From Hyphomonas sp. (GTDB lineage Bacteria; Pseudomonadota; Alphaproteobacteria; Caulobacterales; Hyphomonadaceae), in the NCBI RefSeq assembly GCF_016125515.1, contig NZ_WGLO01000009.1:149208-213207 (forward strand): a stretch of 64,000 nucleotides of DNA. The letters are read 5' to 3'. The stretch's first letter is position 1, and every line of letters begins with the position of its first letter. The position numbers were made by a program, and so were the translations under genes. Below the pieces are notes generated by a model. That model searched no databases, was not told where the DNA came from, and was given only the letters and a program-made list of their open reading frames with translations. Shown here piece by piece: positions 1-9,676 of the stretch.

Positions 1-1581
<1,581 letters not shown>

Positions 1582-1767
1582 GTGAGGCAGCACCAACCAG
1601 TTTTGGGGATAAAAATTCCAAATCCTGAAGCCCAGCTTACAGGATATCGAGACCCACTCCCACCGCGCTTACCCTGGCTGAAACTACTCGACCAGCACGC
1701 GGGGCAGACTTAAGAACGCCGCCAAAGGGTGTCAATGCGGCGCCCTCAGTCGATGAGGGTGCCTGTC

Positions 1768-2697
1768 ATGACGACCAGACCTTTGATTTCAGCGGGTCGT
1801 TTGCCCGTTCTGGCCGCGCTGGCCCTCGTGGCAGCGCTTGGCGCGTGCGAGCAGGCGCAGCCGGATCAGGCCGAAATCGCCGCCCCGGATCAGACTGTCG
1901 CAGCCTATGTCAACGGTGATCCGGTCTTCACCGGTGACGTGGAACTGGAGGCTGTGGCCCGGGGACTGATCAATGCCGGTCAGGACTTCGGCCCGGATGA
2001 CGACGAGTTCCGGATCGTCCTGGACCAGCTGGTCGACCAGAAGCTGATGGCGCAGGAAGCCCGCCGCCGGGCTCTCGACCGCGATCCAGCCAGCCAGCGG
2101 CGCCTTGAAATGGCGCAGGAGCGCATCCTGGGCAACCTGCTGGTCGAGAGCCTGGTTTCCGAGCAGGTCACCGAAGAGGCGATCGACCGGATGTATGCCG
2201 AGCAGGTCCTCCTGCAGCAGGCCAATGACCAGGTTTCGGTGGCGCATATCCTTGTCGATACCAAGGAGGAGGCGGACGCGCTTTTTCAGCGCGTCGAGCA
2301 GGGCGAGACGTTTGAGAGCCTGGTGTTCAATCATTCCAAAGACACCCGCACGCGGATGGAGAACGGCGATCTCGGCTATGTGGCGCCGAACGATCTCGCT
2401 GAACCCTTCCCGGTGGTCATTGCCAACACGCCGGTGGGCGAAGTCTCGCCGCCCTTCCAGACCTCGCAAGGCTGGCACATCCTGAAAGTGAAGGACCGGC
2501 GCACCGAGCCGCCCAAGACGCGCGAAGAGATGCGGCCCGAAATCGCGACCTTCCTGACCCTGAACGAGGTGAGCCGCATCCTGCGCCGCCTGCGGACCGA
2601 GGCCACGATCGAGCAAGGTTCCGGCCAGACATACGTTCCGACCACCGAGCCGGGGATCCCCGCGCCGGTCAACCTGCCGCCTGGAGACGATCTTTGA
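1768..2697 (+). CDS. Parvulin-type peptidylprolyl isomerase lipoprotein
   Basis: Predicted periplasmic prolyl isomerase/chaperone of 309 residues. From the ATG at 1768 (GAGGG upstream at good spacing) the protein has a short signal sequence ending in the lipobox LGAC, with Cys27 as the lipidated residue. In-frame starts at 1729 (GTG), 1735 and 1753 are possible but would lengthen the n-region and lack a good ribosome site. The parvulin domain spans about residues 140-235, with AHILVDTKEEAD at its start and GDLGYV and SQGWHILKV further on. It overlaps argJ by 4 bp, so the two are probably cotranscribed. PrsA/SurA-like folding of exported proteins is the family role; its clients are unknown. 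Confidence 0.88.
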   Translation: MTTRPLISAGRLPVLAALALVAALGACEQAQPDQAEIAAPDQTVAAYVNGDPVFTGDVELEAVARGLINAGQDFGPDDDEFRIVLDQLVDQKLMAQEARRRALDRDPASQRRLEMAQERILGNLLVESLVSEQVTEEAIDRMYAEQVLLQQANDQVSVAHILVDTKEEADALFQRVEQGETFESLVFNHSKDTRTRMENGDLGYVAPNDLAEPFPVVIANTPVGEVSPPFQTSQGWHILKVKDRRTEPPKTREEMRPEIATFLTLNEVSRILRRLRTEATIEQGSGQTYVPTTEPGIPAPVNLPPGDDL

Positions 2698-3944
2698 AAC
2701 TGACACCTTCGCCCTTCGCGCCCGAATCCTTCCCGTCGCTGCCTGAAGTGAAGGGCCTGCGCGGCGCGGCCGGTTCGCGCGGTTTCTATGCCCGCCGGGG
2801 CATCGAGCGGAACGACGTGTTCCTCTTCGCCTTTCCGAAGGGCACGACCTGCGCCGGTGTCTACACCGTCTCCAGAACAGCCTCCGCTGACGTGCGCTGG
2901 TGCCGCGAAGCGCTGAAAGCGGGCGGCGGCAAGGCCCGCGCGCTGGTCGCGCATTCGGGCAATTCGAATGCGTTCACCGGCCCGAAAGGGGTCGAGAAAA
3001 ACGAGGCAACGCTGAAGGCGATGACTGAGACCCTCGGGGTCGAGAAGGAGACCTGTTTCCTTGCGGCGACCGGCGTCATCGGCGAGCCGTTGAAGGATCC
3101 GAACTTCATCGGCGCAATCGTGCCGGACCTCGCTGCGAAACTGGCGCTGCCGGACTGGGAGGCGTGTGCGCGCGCCTTCATGACGACGGACACCTTTCCG
3201 AAAGGGTCGGGCCGCGTCGTGGATCTCGCCGGCGTGCCGACAGCTTTTGCAGGCATCGCCAAGGGCTCGGGCATGATCATGCCGAACATGGCAACAATGC
3301 TGTCCTATGTATTCACCGATGCCGCTGTGGCGCCGGACCTGTTGCAGGACCTTCTGGAAGACATCGTCGACGAGACCTTCAATTCGATCACGGTCGACGG
3401 CGATACCTCGACCTCAGACACGCTGATGGTGTTCGCCACCGGCGCAACCGGCGAGCCGCCGATCCTCTCGCGCGATGATACGCGCTTCCCGGTTTTCGCC
3501 TCGGCGCTCCATGCCACCTGCCTCGATCTGGCGCTGCAAGTGGTCAAGGACGGGGAAGGGGCGAGCAAGTTCGTCACAGTGCGTGTTGAAGGGGCCGTCT
3601 CGCAGCTTTCGGCCAAGATCGTGGCCTGCCACATCGCCAATTCGCCCTTGATCAAGACCGCCATGGCGGCGGGCGATGCCAATTGGGGCCGCGTGGTGAT
3701 GGCGGTCGGCAAGTCGCTGGAGCCGATCGTGATGGAGGAACTCGCCATCTGGTTTGACGATGTCCAGGTGGCCAAGGGCGGCGCCCGCGCGCCGGACTAT
3801 GACGAGGCTGCCGCCAGCGCGGTCTTCGCCAAGCCGGAGTTCACGATCCGTGTGAACCTCGGTGTCGACGAGTTCGCGGCGACCGTCTGGACCTGCGATC
3901 TGACGCACGGCTATGTCGACATCAACGGCGCTTACCGGACATGA
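2694..3944 (+). CDS. argJ: Bifunctional glutamate N-acetyltransferase / ornithine acetyltransferase ArgJ
   Basis: ArgJ recycles the acetyl group between N-acetylornithine and glutamate in arginine biosynthesis. The bifunctional form also acetylates glutamate from acetyl-CoA. The 416-residue protein is full length and contains the self-cleavage site NMATMLSYVF, with Thr201 as the nucleophile that becomes the N-terminus of the beta chain. The start is a TTG inside the stop region of the upstream gene (4-bp overlap), which suggests translational coupling. It overlaps the following Nudix gene by ATGA. The argJ-mutT arrangement is common in alphaproteobacteria. Confidence 0.96.
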   Translation: MKLTPSPFAPESFPSLPEVKGLRGAAGSRGFYARRGIERNDVFLFAFPKGTTCAGVYTVSRTASADVRWCREALKAGGGKARALVAHSGNSNAFTGPKGVEKNEATLKAMTETLGVEKETCFLAATGVIGEPLKDPNFIGAIVPDLAAKLALPDWEACARAFMTTDTFPKGSGRVVDLAGVPTAFAGIAKGSGMIMPNMATMLSYVFTDAAVAPDLLQDLLEDIVDETFNSITVDGDTSTSDTLMVFATGATGEPPILSRDDTRFPVFASALHATCLDLALQVVKDGEGASKFVTVRVEGAVSQLSAKIVACHIANSPLIKTAMAAGDANWGRVVMAVGKSLEPIVMEELAIWFDDVQVAKGGARAPDYDEAAASAVFAKPEFTIRVNLGVDEFAATVWTCDLTHGYVDINGAYRT

Positions 3945-4345
3945 CCACGCCGGTCCTGCTGGTGGTGGCGGCGGCCCTGTTCGACGATCAGGGCCGTATC
4001 CTTTTGGCGCAGCGACCGGAGGGCAAAGCGCTTGCCGGCCTCTGGGAATTCCCGGGCGGAAAGCTTGAGCCGGGTGAGACGCCCGAGGCGGCACTGGTGC
4101 GGGAACTACAGGAAGAGCTGACGCTCAAGGTTAACGATACGTCGCTGACGCCGCTCACTTTCGCCAGCTTCGGCTACCCCCATTTTCATCTTTTGATGCC
4201 ATTGTACGGTTGCACAAGCTGGTCCGGACCGATCCGCCCGCGCGAAGGCCAGGCCGTCGCATGGGTCGAACCGTCCAGGCTGAGAGACTATCCCGCGCCA
4301 CCGGCAGACCTGCCTCTGTTCGACTGGCTCGCATCAAGGACCTAA
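3941..4345 (+). CDS. mutT: Nudix hydrolase, MutT-like (8-oxo-dGTP diphosphatase)
   Basis: Small Nudix hydrolase of 134 residues, probably sanitising 8-oxo-dGTP. The Nudix box begins at Gly40 and runs through REL-QEEL at residues 54-60. It follows GX5EX7REUXEEXGU except that the final Gly position is Thr, a tolerated but notable change. The WEFPGGKLEPGE segment is characteristic of the MutT subgroup. It starts within the argJ stop (ATGA overlap) and is likely part of the same operon. Substrate assignment rests on family resemblance and the argJ context only. Confidence 0.9.
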   Translation: MTTPVLLVVAAALFDDQGRILLAQRPEGKALAGLWEFPGGKLEPGETPEAALVRELQEELTLKVNDTSLTPLTFASFGYPHFHLLMPLYGCTSWSGPIRPREGQAVAWVEPSRLRDYPAPPADLPLFDWLASRT

Positions 4346-4349
4346 AGAC

Positions 4350-4529
4350 CTGAACACGGAAACGCACCTTCGAACCTTCAAGTCGCTTTTGGCGGATGAA
4401 TCGGGCGCGTCGGCGGTCGAGTACGGCATGATTGCCGCGCTGATGGTCGTCGGCATCCTTGCGGCGATAACCAATTTCGCGATGGCCAACGACGGCAACT
4501 ACAAACTGATCGAAGACAATCTGGTCTGA
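4350..4529 (+). CDS. Orphan Flp/Fap-type pilin-like small protein (CTG start)
   Basis: A 59-residue protein that resembles Flp pilins of tad systems. It has a short basic N-terminus, the processing-site-like stretch LADESGASAVEYGMIAALM, then one hydrophobic segment (MIAALMVVGILAAITNFAM). The only in-frame start before the conserved part is CTG at 4350, with AAGGA at 4336-4340 placed correctly. A TTG at the LADES position would remove the leader. No cpaA or tad genes are nearby. It lies 4 bp after the Nudix gene and ends just before a convergent methyltransferase gene. Pilin identity is likely; the start codon is inferred. Confidence 0.72.
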   Translation: MNTETHLRTFKSLLADESGASAVEYGMIAALMVVGILAAITNFAMANDGNYKLIEDNLV

Positions 4530-4532
4530 TCC

Positions 4533-5444
4533 TCAGGGGGCGTCCTTTTGCGCCTTGCGCACGGCGTCCGCGAGGCTGATCTTTGCGCTTCCGGGCTTCA
4601 GCGGTTGTGGCTGGCTCGGCGCAGGCGCCCAACCCAGAACATGCAGGATTTCGAACGTGGCCGGTACGCGGCCGTCCGGTTCGCGGAAATGTTCCGTGTA
4701 AAGCTCGAGCGCCCGTGCCAGCACACGGCGCGGCAGCGACCGGGCGGTGCCCCGCGCAAACGCGGCGCGCTCACCCATGCCTTTCAGATCGGCCAGGAGC
4801 CGTGCGGGGTCCGCATAGCGAACCGTAACTGTGTCCCGGTCGGCTACCGGCAAGGCAAAACCGGCGCGCTGCAGGAGGCCTGCCATGTCGCGCAGGCCGG
4901 GCAAGGGTGACAGACGCGGGGCCAACCCGTCCATCAGCTCGGTTTCCGCTTCCGTCAGCACACTGCGCAATTCTGCGAGTGTGCCGGCCCCGAACAGGGC
5001 GCCGAGGAACAGGCCATCCGGCTTGAGGATGCGGCGGATCTGCGCCAGCGCGCCGGGCAAGTCATTCACCCAGTGCAGGGTGAGCGGCGCGGCCACCAGA
5101 TCAAAGCTTGCAGGCGCGAAGGGCAGGGCTTCTTCGTCGGCTTGTGCCGTCTCCAGTCCGCGGGCGGTTGCGGCGGCGGCAAAGTCCGGCGCGGTATCGG
5201 CGGCGATCATCGCGTGCGCCTTACCGCTGGCCACCAGGCGCGCGGAGAGCTCACCGCCGGCCGCGCCCAGTTCCAACCCCCGCGCAAAGCGGCGCGGTGT
5301 GTCGTCCAGCCGGCTTTCAAGGTCCGCGATGACGCGCTGGCGCAGGAAGTCATAGTCTGCGAAAGTTTTCGCCGCACGGTTGCGGCGCGCCGCAAGGCGT
5401 GCGCGGTCGAAGATCTGCGGCGGGGCAGGAGGGGTCGGCGGCAT
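4533..5444 (-). CDS. SAM-dependent methyltransferase (BioC / NDUFAF5-like)
   Basis: Class I methyltransferase of 303 residues, read from the ATG at 5444. A longer open frame upstream to 5762 overlaps the comF remnant and is not credible. The N-terminus (PPQIFDRARLAARRNRAA) matches the group that includes mitochondrial NDUFAF5 and bacterial BioC-like proteins. SAM-binding motif I is LELGAAGGELSARL near residue 45-60, followed by a post-II region PLTLHWVNDLPGAL. In alphaproteobacteria this gene commonly sits head-to-head with comF, as here. The exact substrate is unknown; respiratory-complex assembly or pimeloyl-ACP methylation are family possibilities. Confidence 0.85.
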   Translation of the reverse strand: MPPTPPAPPQIFDRARLAARRNRAAKTFADYDFLRQRVIADLESRLDDTPRRFARGLELGAAGGELSARLVASGKAHAMIAADTAPDFAAAATARGLETAQADEEALPFAPASFDLVAAPLTLHWVNDLPGALAQIRRILKPDGLFLGALFGAGTLAELRSVLTEAETELMDGLAPRLSPLPGLRDMAGLLQRAGFALPVADRDTVTVRYADPARLLADLKGMGERAAFARGTARSLPRRVLARALELYTEHFREPDGRVPATFEILHVLGWAPAPSQPQPLKPGSAKISLADAVRKAQKDAP

Positions 5445-6022
5445 GGCAAGGGATATGCCCGGGGGGCAGGCGCGGGCCAAGGCGTTTCTCCGCGGGGGCG
5501 GCCGATTTCTTCTGACCGCTGCGGCGTGCCGCTCGACTACCGGACGGGCGACGAGACCTGGTGTGCGGCGTATCTGGTCCGCCCGCCGCGCTGGGACCGG
5601 GCGCGGGTCGCCCTGATCAATGATGAGACCTCCCGGCGACCGATTCTGGACCTGAAACCGGCCGGGCGGTGCGACGGCTTGCCCACGCTGGCCGGCTGGA
5701 TGCGCCAAGCCGGCGGGGTGCTGATCGACGAGGTGGACGTTCTTGTACCGGCGCCGCTGCACGACACCCGGCTCGTGATGCGCGGGTTCAACCAGTCAGG
5801 CTGGCCGGCCGGGCCCGCCGGCGCAACGTTTCGGGGGCTTTCAAGGTCCGGTCCGGCCGCGTGGCCGCGATCCCGGGTAAAAGGGGGCTGCTGGTGGATG
5901 ACGTCCTGACAACCGGGGCAACGCTTTCGGCGTGCACGCATGCCCTGAAACACGGCGGAGCGCGGCAGGTTGACGTGCTTGTGCGGGCCCGCGTTGTCCG
6001 GGAAACGGACGTTACCATATAA
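5443..6022 (+). pseudogene. comF: Broken comF family phosphoribosyltransferase-like gene
   Basis: Remnant of a ComF-family gene (DNA uptake or purine-salvage-like phosphoribosyltransferase fold). One frame gives DRCGVPLDY, then WDRARVALINDETSRRPILDLK and LVPAPLHDTRLVMRGFNQS up to about 5805. A second frame then gives RRRNVSGAFKV and the intact PRPP loop LLVDDVLTTGAT to the stop at 6022. Between FNQS and RRRNV only about nine codons remain where family members have roughly forty residues, so an internal deletion also shifted the frame. The N-terminal zinc-finger half is missing. The remaining zinc cysteines are damaged (SSDRCG for CxRCG, CAAYL for CAACL). Neighbours grxC and DUF1178 are intact. 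Confidence 0.85.
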
Positions 6023-6071
6023 TAAACCAGTGACGGCAGAATGAAGGTGCCGGACGCGAGAGGATTATAAT

Positions 6072-6332
6072 ATGGCCAAGGTCACGATCTACACACGTCA
6101 GTTCTGCCCCTATTGTTCGCGCGCTGTGGCGCTGCTGAAGGAGAAAAAGGCCGATTTCAATGAAATCGATGCCGGTATGGATGCGGCCAAGAAGGAAGAG
6201 ATGATCCGGCGCTCCGGCGGCGGGCGCACCTTCCCGCAGATCTTCGTGGGCGACACGCATATCGGGGGCTGCGACGACATGATGGCGCTGGACCGTGCGG
6301 GCAAGCTGGACCCGCTGCTGGCGGGCGCCTGA
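6072..6332 (+). CDS. grxC: Glutaredoxin 3
   Basis: Glutathione-dependent thiol reductase of 86 residues, the usual length for GrxC. The dithiol active site QFCPYCSRA lies at residues 10-18. The glutathione-binding elements TFPQIFVGD and GGCDDM are in place. It follows the comF remnant and precedes the DUF1178 gene by 16 bp, the conserved alphaproteobacterial order. Cytosolic redox homeostasis and ribonucleotide reductase reduction are family roles. Confidence 0.95.
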   Translation: MAKVTIYTRQFCPYCSRAVALLKEKKADFNEIDAGMDAAKKEEMIRRSGGGRTFPQIFVGDTHIGGCDDMMALDRAGKLDPLLAGA

Positions 6333-6348
6333 GGGGAGGGGCTCGTTC

Positions 6349-6795
6349 ATGATCCGCTACGCTCTGGCCTGCGGCGACTGTGACCACGCATTCGAGGCCT
6401 GGTTCGCCTCCTCAGATGCCTATGACAAACAGGCCAAACGCCGCCTGATGGTGTGCCCGGAATGCGACGGACGCAAGGTCGAAAAACAGATCATGGCCCC
6501 CGCGGTGAAAACCACTAAGGGCAAGACACCCGCGCCGGATCCCGAAAAGCTGCTGGCTGAATTTGCGGCCAAGGCGCGCGCCCATGTGGCCGAGAATTTC
6601 GACTATGTCGGCAGCGATTTCGCCGAGGAAGCGCGCGCGATGTTCTATGGCGAGCAGGACGACCGGCCGATCTGGGGCGAAACCACGCCTGAGGAGCGCG
6701 AATCGCTGGCTGAAGAGGGGGTTCCGGCCGTGCCCCTGCCTGCGCCTTTCGCGCCGAAACCGCCGAAACGCAAATCGCGTCAGCCCGTCAACTGA
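6349..6795 (+). CDS. DUF1178 family protein
   Basis: A 148-residue protein of the DUF1178 family, chosen from the ATG at 6349 rather than an upstream in-frame start inside grxC. The N-terminal IRYALACGDCDHAFEAWF and MVCPECDG segments supply two CxxC pairs, a probable zinc ribbon. The middle (AKARAHVAENFDYVGSDF) is helical and conserved, and the tail is basic and proline-rich. Function is unknown. It is consistently linked to grxC and likely cotranscribed with it. Confidence 0.88.
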   Translation: MIRYALACGDCDHAFEAWFASSDAYDKQAKRRLMVCPECDGRKVEKQIMAPAVKTTKGKTPAPDPEKLLAEFAAKARAHVAENFDYVGSDFAEEARAMFYGEQDDRPIWGETTPEERESLAEEGVPAVPLPAPFAPKPPKRKSRQPVN

Positions 6796-6893
6796 ACCGG
6801 CGATCCGGAGGGGCGCTTTGCCGCGCTTGATGGCGCGTGCGGTGCCCGCTAGAAGGCGGCAGAAGCGAACAAACCGGACCGGAGAGGGCAATC

Positions 6894-7196
6894 ATGGCCA
6901 GCCAAGAGTATCACCACGGCGATATGGATATCCGGGACCAGCAGGCGACCTGGCACGGCTTCCTGACGGGCAGCGTCTGGGGCGGCCTGATCACCGTGCT
7001 GATGGTCGGACATGCGGTGCTGTCGCTCGCGATCGGCCTCGACTGGACGATTTCGCTCGGCCTGATGGCGATTGTCGGCTTTGCCGCGGGCCTCCTGATG
7101 AACCTCGGTGGACGCTGGATGGCGACGGTTGTCGTGCTGATCGGCCTCGCACTGGTCGTTCAGGCGTTCATCTGGCTGTTCGGCGCGGTTCTTTAA
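6894..7196 (+). CDS. aa3-type cytochrome c oxidase subunit IV-like protein
   Basis: A 100-residue membrane protein resembling the bacterial aa3-oxidase subunit IV family. The start is the ATG at 6894, after GGAGAGGG. The N-terminus has the family signature HHGDMDIRDQQATWHGF, followed by three hydrophobic stretches. Classical family members have a single membrane helix, so this version is longer. It may be a fusion-like or extended subtype. The other oxidase genes are not in this window. Confidence 0.75.
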   Translation: MASQEYHHGDMDIRDQQATWHGFLTGSVWGGLITVLMVGHAVLSLAIGLDWTISLGLMAIVGFAAGLLMNLGGRWMATVVVLIGLALVVQAFIWLFGAVL

Positions 7197-7319
7197 AGCG
7201 TCTCCGCCCGCAATCGAAGACTTGTGCTTAACCGGGTCCTAAGGGCTTCGGCGGCATACCCCTTGAACTTTATCGAGCAGCCCTAAAGTCTCGATATCAG
7301 CCGTTCAAGGAGGTCGCCC

Positions 7320-8291
7320 ATGGGTGCCGCACCACTGGTCATGTCTGGCGCGACCAAACGCTTCGGCGCGTTCACGGCCGTCAAAGCGCTCTCCTTCGAT
7401 GTCCCGCAAGGTCAGATCGTTGGCTTCCTGGGACCCAACGGCGCCGGCAAGTCGACCAGCCTGCGCATGGCGCTGGGTGTGATGCAGCCGGATGAAGGGT
7501 CGGTCGCCCTGTTCGGCCGGGCGCCGGACATCTCCAACCTGCGCCATGTCGGTTTCCTCCCCGAGGAGCGCGGCCTCTACAAGAAGATGAGCGCACGCGA
7601 CACGATCACCTATTTCGCACGCCTCAAAGGCATGAGTGCGGCGGATGCGAAGGCGCGCGCGAACGAACTGCTTGAGGCGACCGGTCTGGGTGCCTTCAAG
7701 GCAACGCGCATCTCGAAACTCTCAAAGGGTATGGCGCAGAAGGTGCAGATCCTGTCCACACTGGCGCACCGGCCGGATTTCCTGATCCTCGACGAGCCTT
7801 TTTCGGGGCTCGACCCGATGAATCAGCAGACACTGGAAGACCTGATCCGCGCCGAACACAAACGCGGCGCAACGATCCTGTTCTCGACGCACGTGATGGA
7901 ACACGCCGAGCGCCTGTGCGACCGGATCGTGATGCTGGCCCGCGGCCGCAAGGTGTTCGATGGTTCGCTGGACGCGGCCTATGCCACGCTGGGGCAGGGC
8001 GCGCGCATGGCGGTGGAGCACGGGTTTGACCTCGCAGCGGTGATGCGCCCGAAAGGGTTCGAGGCGCACCGCGCCGCCGACAAGGGCCCGGGCGATAGCT
8101 GGCGGGTTGAGTTTCCTTCAGGTCTTGGCGCGCAGGACGCGCTGCGCGCGGCGCTGGAAGCCGGTGCACCGATCCTGGGCTTCCAGCCCGAAGAAGCCCG
8201 CCTGCGCGACGTGTTCGTTTCCCTGGTCGGCGAAGCGGAGGCGGCTGCGCTCGATGCGCCTGCGTCCGTGACGGAAGTGGAGGCTGCCTGA
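7320..8291 (+). CDS. ABC transporter ATP-binding protein (NatA-like)
   Basis: ATPase subunit of a two-component ABC exporter, 323 residues. Walker A is GPNGAGKST (about residues 39-47), the signature is KLSKGMAQK, and Walker B is FLILDEPFSGLDP, followed by the H-loop FSTHVMEH. The C-terminal extension of about 100 residues is typical of NatA-like Na+/drug export ATPases. The stop overlaps the permease start (8291), so the two are translationally coupled. A TTGAAC box at 7263 with a TA-rich stretch about 20 bp later may be the promoter. Confidence 0.92.
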   Translation: MGAAPLVMSGATKRFGAFTAVKALSFDVPQGQIVGFLGPNGAGKSTSLRMALGVMQPDEGSVALFGRAPDISNLRHVGFLPEERGLYKKMSARDTITYFARLKGMSAADAKARANELLEATGLGAFKATRISKLSKGMAQKVQILSTLAHRPDFLILDEPFSGLDPMNQQTLEDLIRAEHKRGATILFSTHVMEHAERLCDRIVMLARGRKVFDGSLDAAYATLGQGARMAVEHGFDLAAVMRPKGFEAHRAADKGPGDSWRVEFPSGLGAQDALRAALEAGAPILGFQPEEARLRDVFVSLVGEAEAAALDAPASVTEVEAA

Positions 8292-9676
8292 TGCGCAATA
8301 TCTACCTGATCTTCCGGCGCGACTTCCTCGGCTATGTCAAAGCCTGGGGCTTCTGGCTCAGCCTGGCGGCGGTGCCGCTGTTCATCATCATCGGCGGCAG
8401 CTTCGGCTATTTCGCGGCCTCTTCGTCGCCGGTGCGCTATTATGCGGTGGTTGAACCGTCGGGCGTCATCTCCGAGGCCATTGATGCAGAGTTTGCCCGC
8501 AGCGAGGCCCGCGCCGCGGAAGAAACGGCCGCCCTGGCGGCAGATATGCAGGTCGATGTCTCGAGCGCGCAGGTCGCCGCAGCCACGCCCCGCAAATTCA
8601 TCCAGGTCGCGCCGCCCGCCCGGACGATCGAGGACCTGCGGCCCTATCTGCTCGGCGAGAAAACGGTGGCCGGGCCCGACGGCGACAAGCCATTGTTTGC
8701 CGTTTTCCTGCTGACCGAAGACGGAGGCGCGCTCCAGTACTGGAGCACCGACGTCAACGTCACCATGTTGCACTATGCCGCCGAGACGGCCATGCGCGAC
8801 CTTGGCCGACGCGATGCCTTGCTGGCAGCGGGTCTGAGCGCCGATTTCCTGAAGAAGGTGGATGAAGCCGCGCTTCCGGTCACAGCATTCCGCTTGCGCA
8901 GTGAGGCCGAGCCCGAAACCGGCGGCTCCGAAGTCACCATGGCCGACCGCGCGCCGGCGATTGTCGCCGGGGCGCTTGCCTATTTCCTCTGGCTCATGGT
9001 GTTCTCGATCATCCAGTACCTGCTGATGGGCACCATTGAGGAGCGGTCGAACAAGATTTTCGACACGCTGCTGACCTCGGTGAAACTGCCGGAACTTCTG
9101 GCGGGCAAGCTGCTTGCCGTGTTTGCAGTGACTTCAACCATGATGCTGTCCTGGTCGGTCTTTGCGGCCGCTGGTTCGGCCTTCGCGGCGAGCCAGTCAC
9201 CCGCGCTGATGGACATGGTGGCGCCCTTCGTTGCGGCAGCGACCAATCCCGGCCTGATCATCCCTGCATTGATCAGCTTCATGCTGGGCTATGTGCTCTA
9301 CGGCGCCATCTTCATGGCGCTCGGTTCGCTCTGCGACACGATCCAGGAAGCGCAGACCCTGCTGAGCCCGATGATGATCCTGCTGATGTTGCCGATGTTT
9401 GCGATCTTCATCGCGTTCCAGGATCCGGGCTCGCCGATCATCGACTATGCGAGCTGGTTCCCGCTGTTCACGCCGTTCCTGCTGATCCTGCGCATTCCGC
9501 AGGATCCGCCGCTCTGGGAGATCCTCGCGCAGATGGGCCTGATGGCGATCACGACCGCGCTCATAGTGTGGGGCGCGACCAAGGTCTACCGCGCCGGGGC
9601 CGTGCATGGCGCAGGCATTGGCGATCTTGGCGGCATGATCAAGGCGGCGATCGGCCTGAAGCCCAAGACAGCCTAG
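8291..9676 (+). CDS. ABC-2 type transporter permease (NatB-like)
   Basis: Permease partner of the upstream ATPase, 461 residues. One membrane helix near residues 18-45 is followed by a soluble extracytoplasmic region of about 190 residues. A cluster of about five helices then starts near residue 218 (VAGALAYFLWLMVFSIIQYL). This layout, including GTIEERSNKIFDTLLTSVK after the second helix, matches the NatB/ABC-2 family of Na+ or drug exporters. Substrate cannot be told from sequence. It ends convergently with the M61-like peptidase gene, overlapping by 4 bp. Confidence 0.9.
   Translation: MRNIYLIFRRDFLGYVKAWGFWLSLAAVPLFIIIGGSFGYFAASSSPVRYYAVVEPSGVISEAIDAEFARSEARAAEETAALAADMQVDVSSAQVAAATPRKFIQVAPPARTIEDLRPYLLGEKTVAGPDGDKPLFAVFLLTEDGGALQYWSTDVNVTMLHYAAETAMRDLGRRDALLAAGLSADFLKKVDEAALPVTAFRLRSEAEPETGGSEVTMADRAPAIVAGALAYFLWLMVFSIIQYLLMGTIEERSNKIFDTLLTSVKLPELLAGKLLAVFAVTSTMMLSWSVFAAAGSAFAASQSPALMDMVAPFVAAATNPGLIIPALISFMLGYVLYGAIFMALGSLCDTIQEAQTLLSPMMILLMLPMFAIFIAFQDPGSPIIDYASWFPLFTPFLLILRIPQDPPLWEILAQMGLMAITTALIVWGATKVYRAGAVHGAGIGDLGGMIKAAIGLKPKTA

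Noticed and set aside
5444..5762. N-terminal extension of the methyltransferase to 5762
   Set aside because: The extension overlaps the comF remnant and does not resemble the family. The ATG at 5444 gives the known N-terminus.
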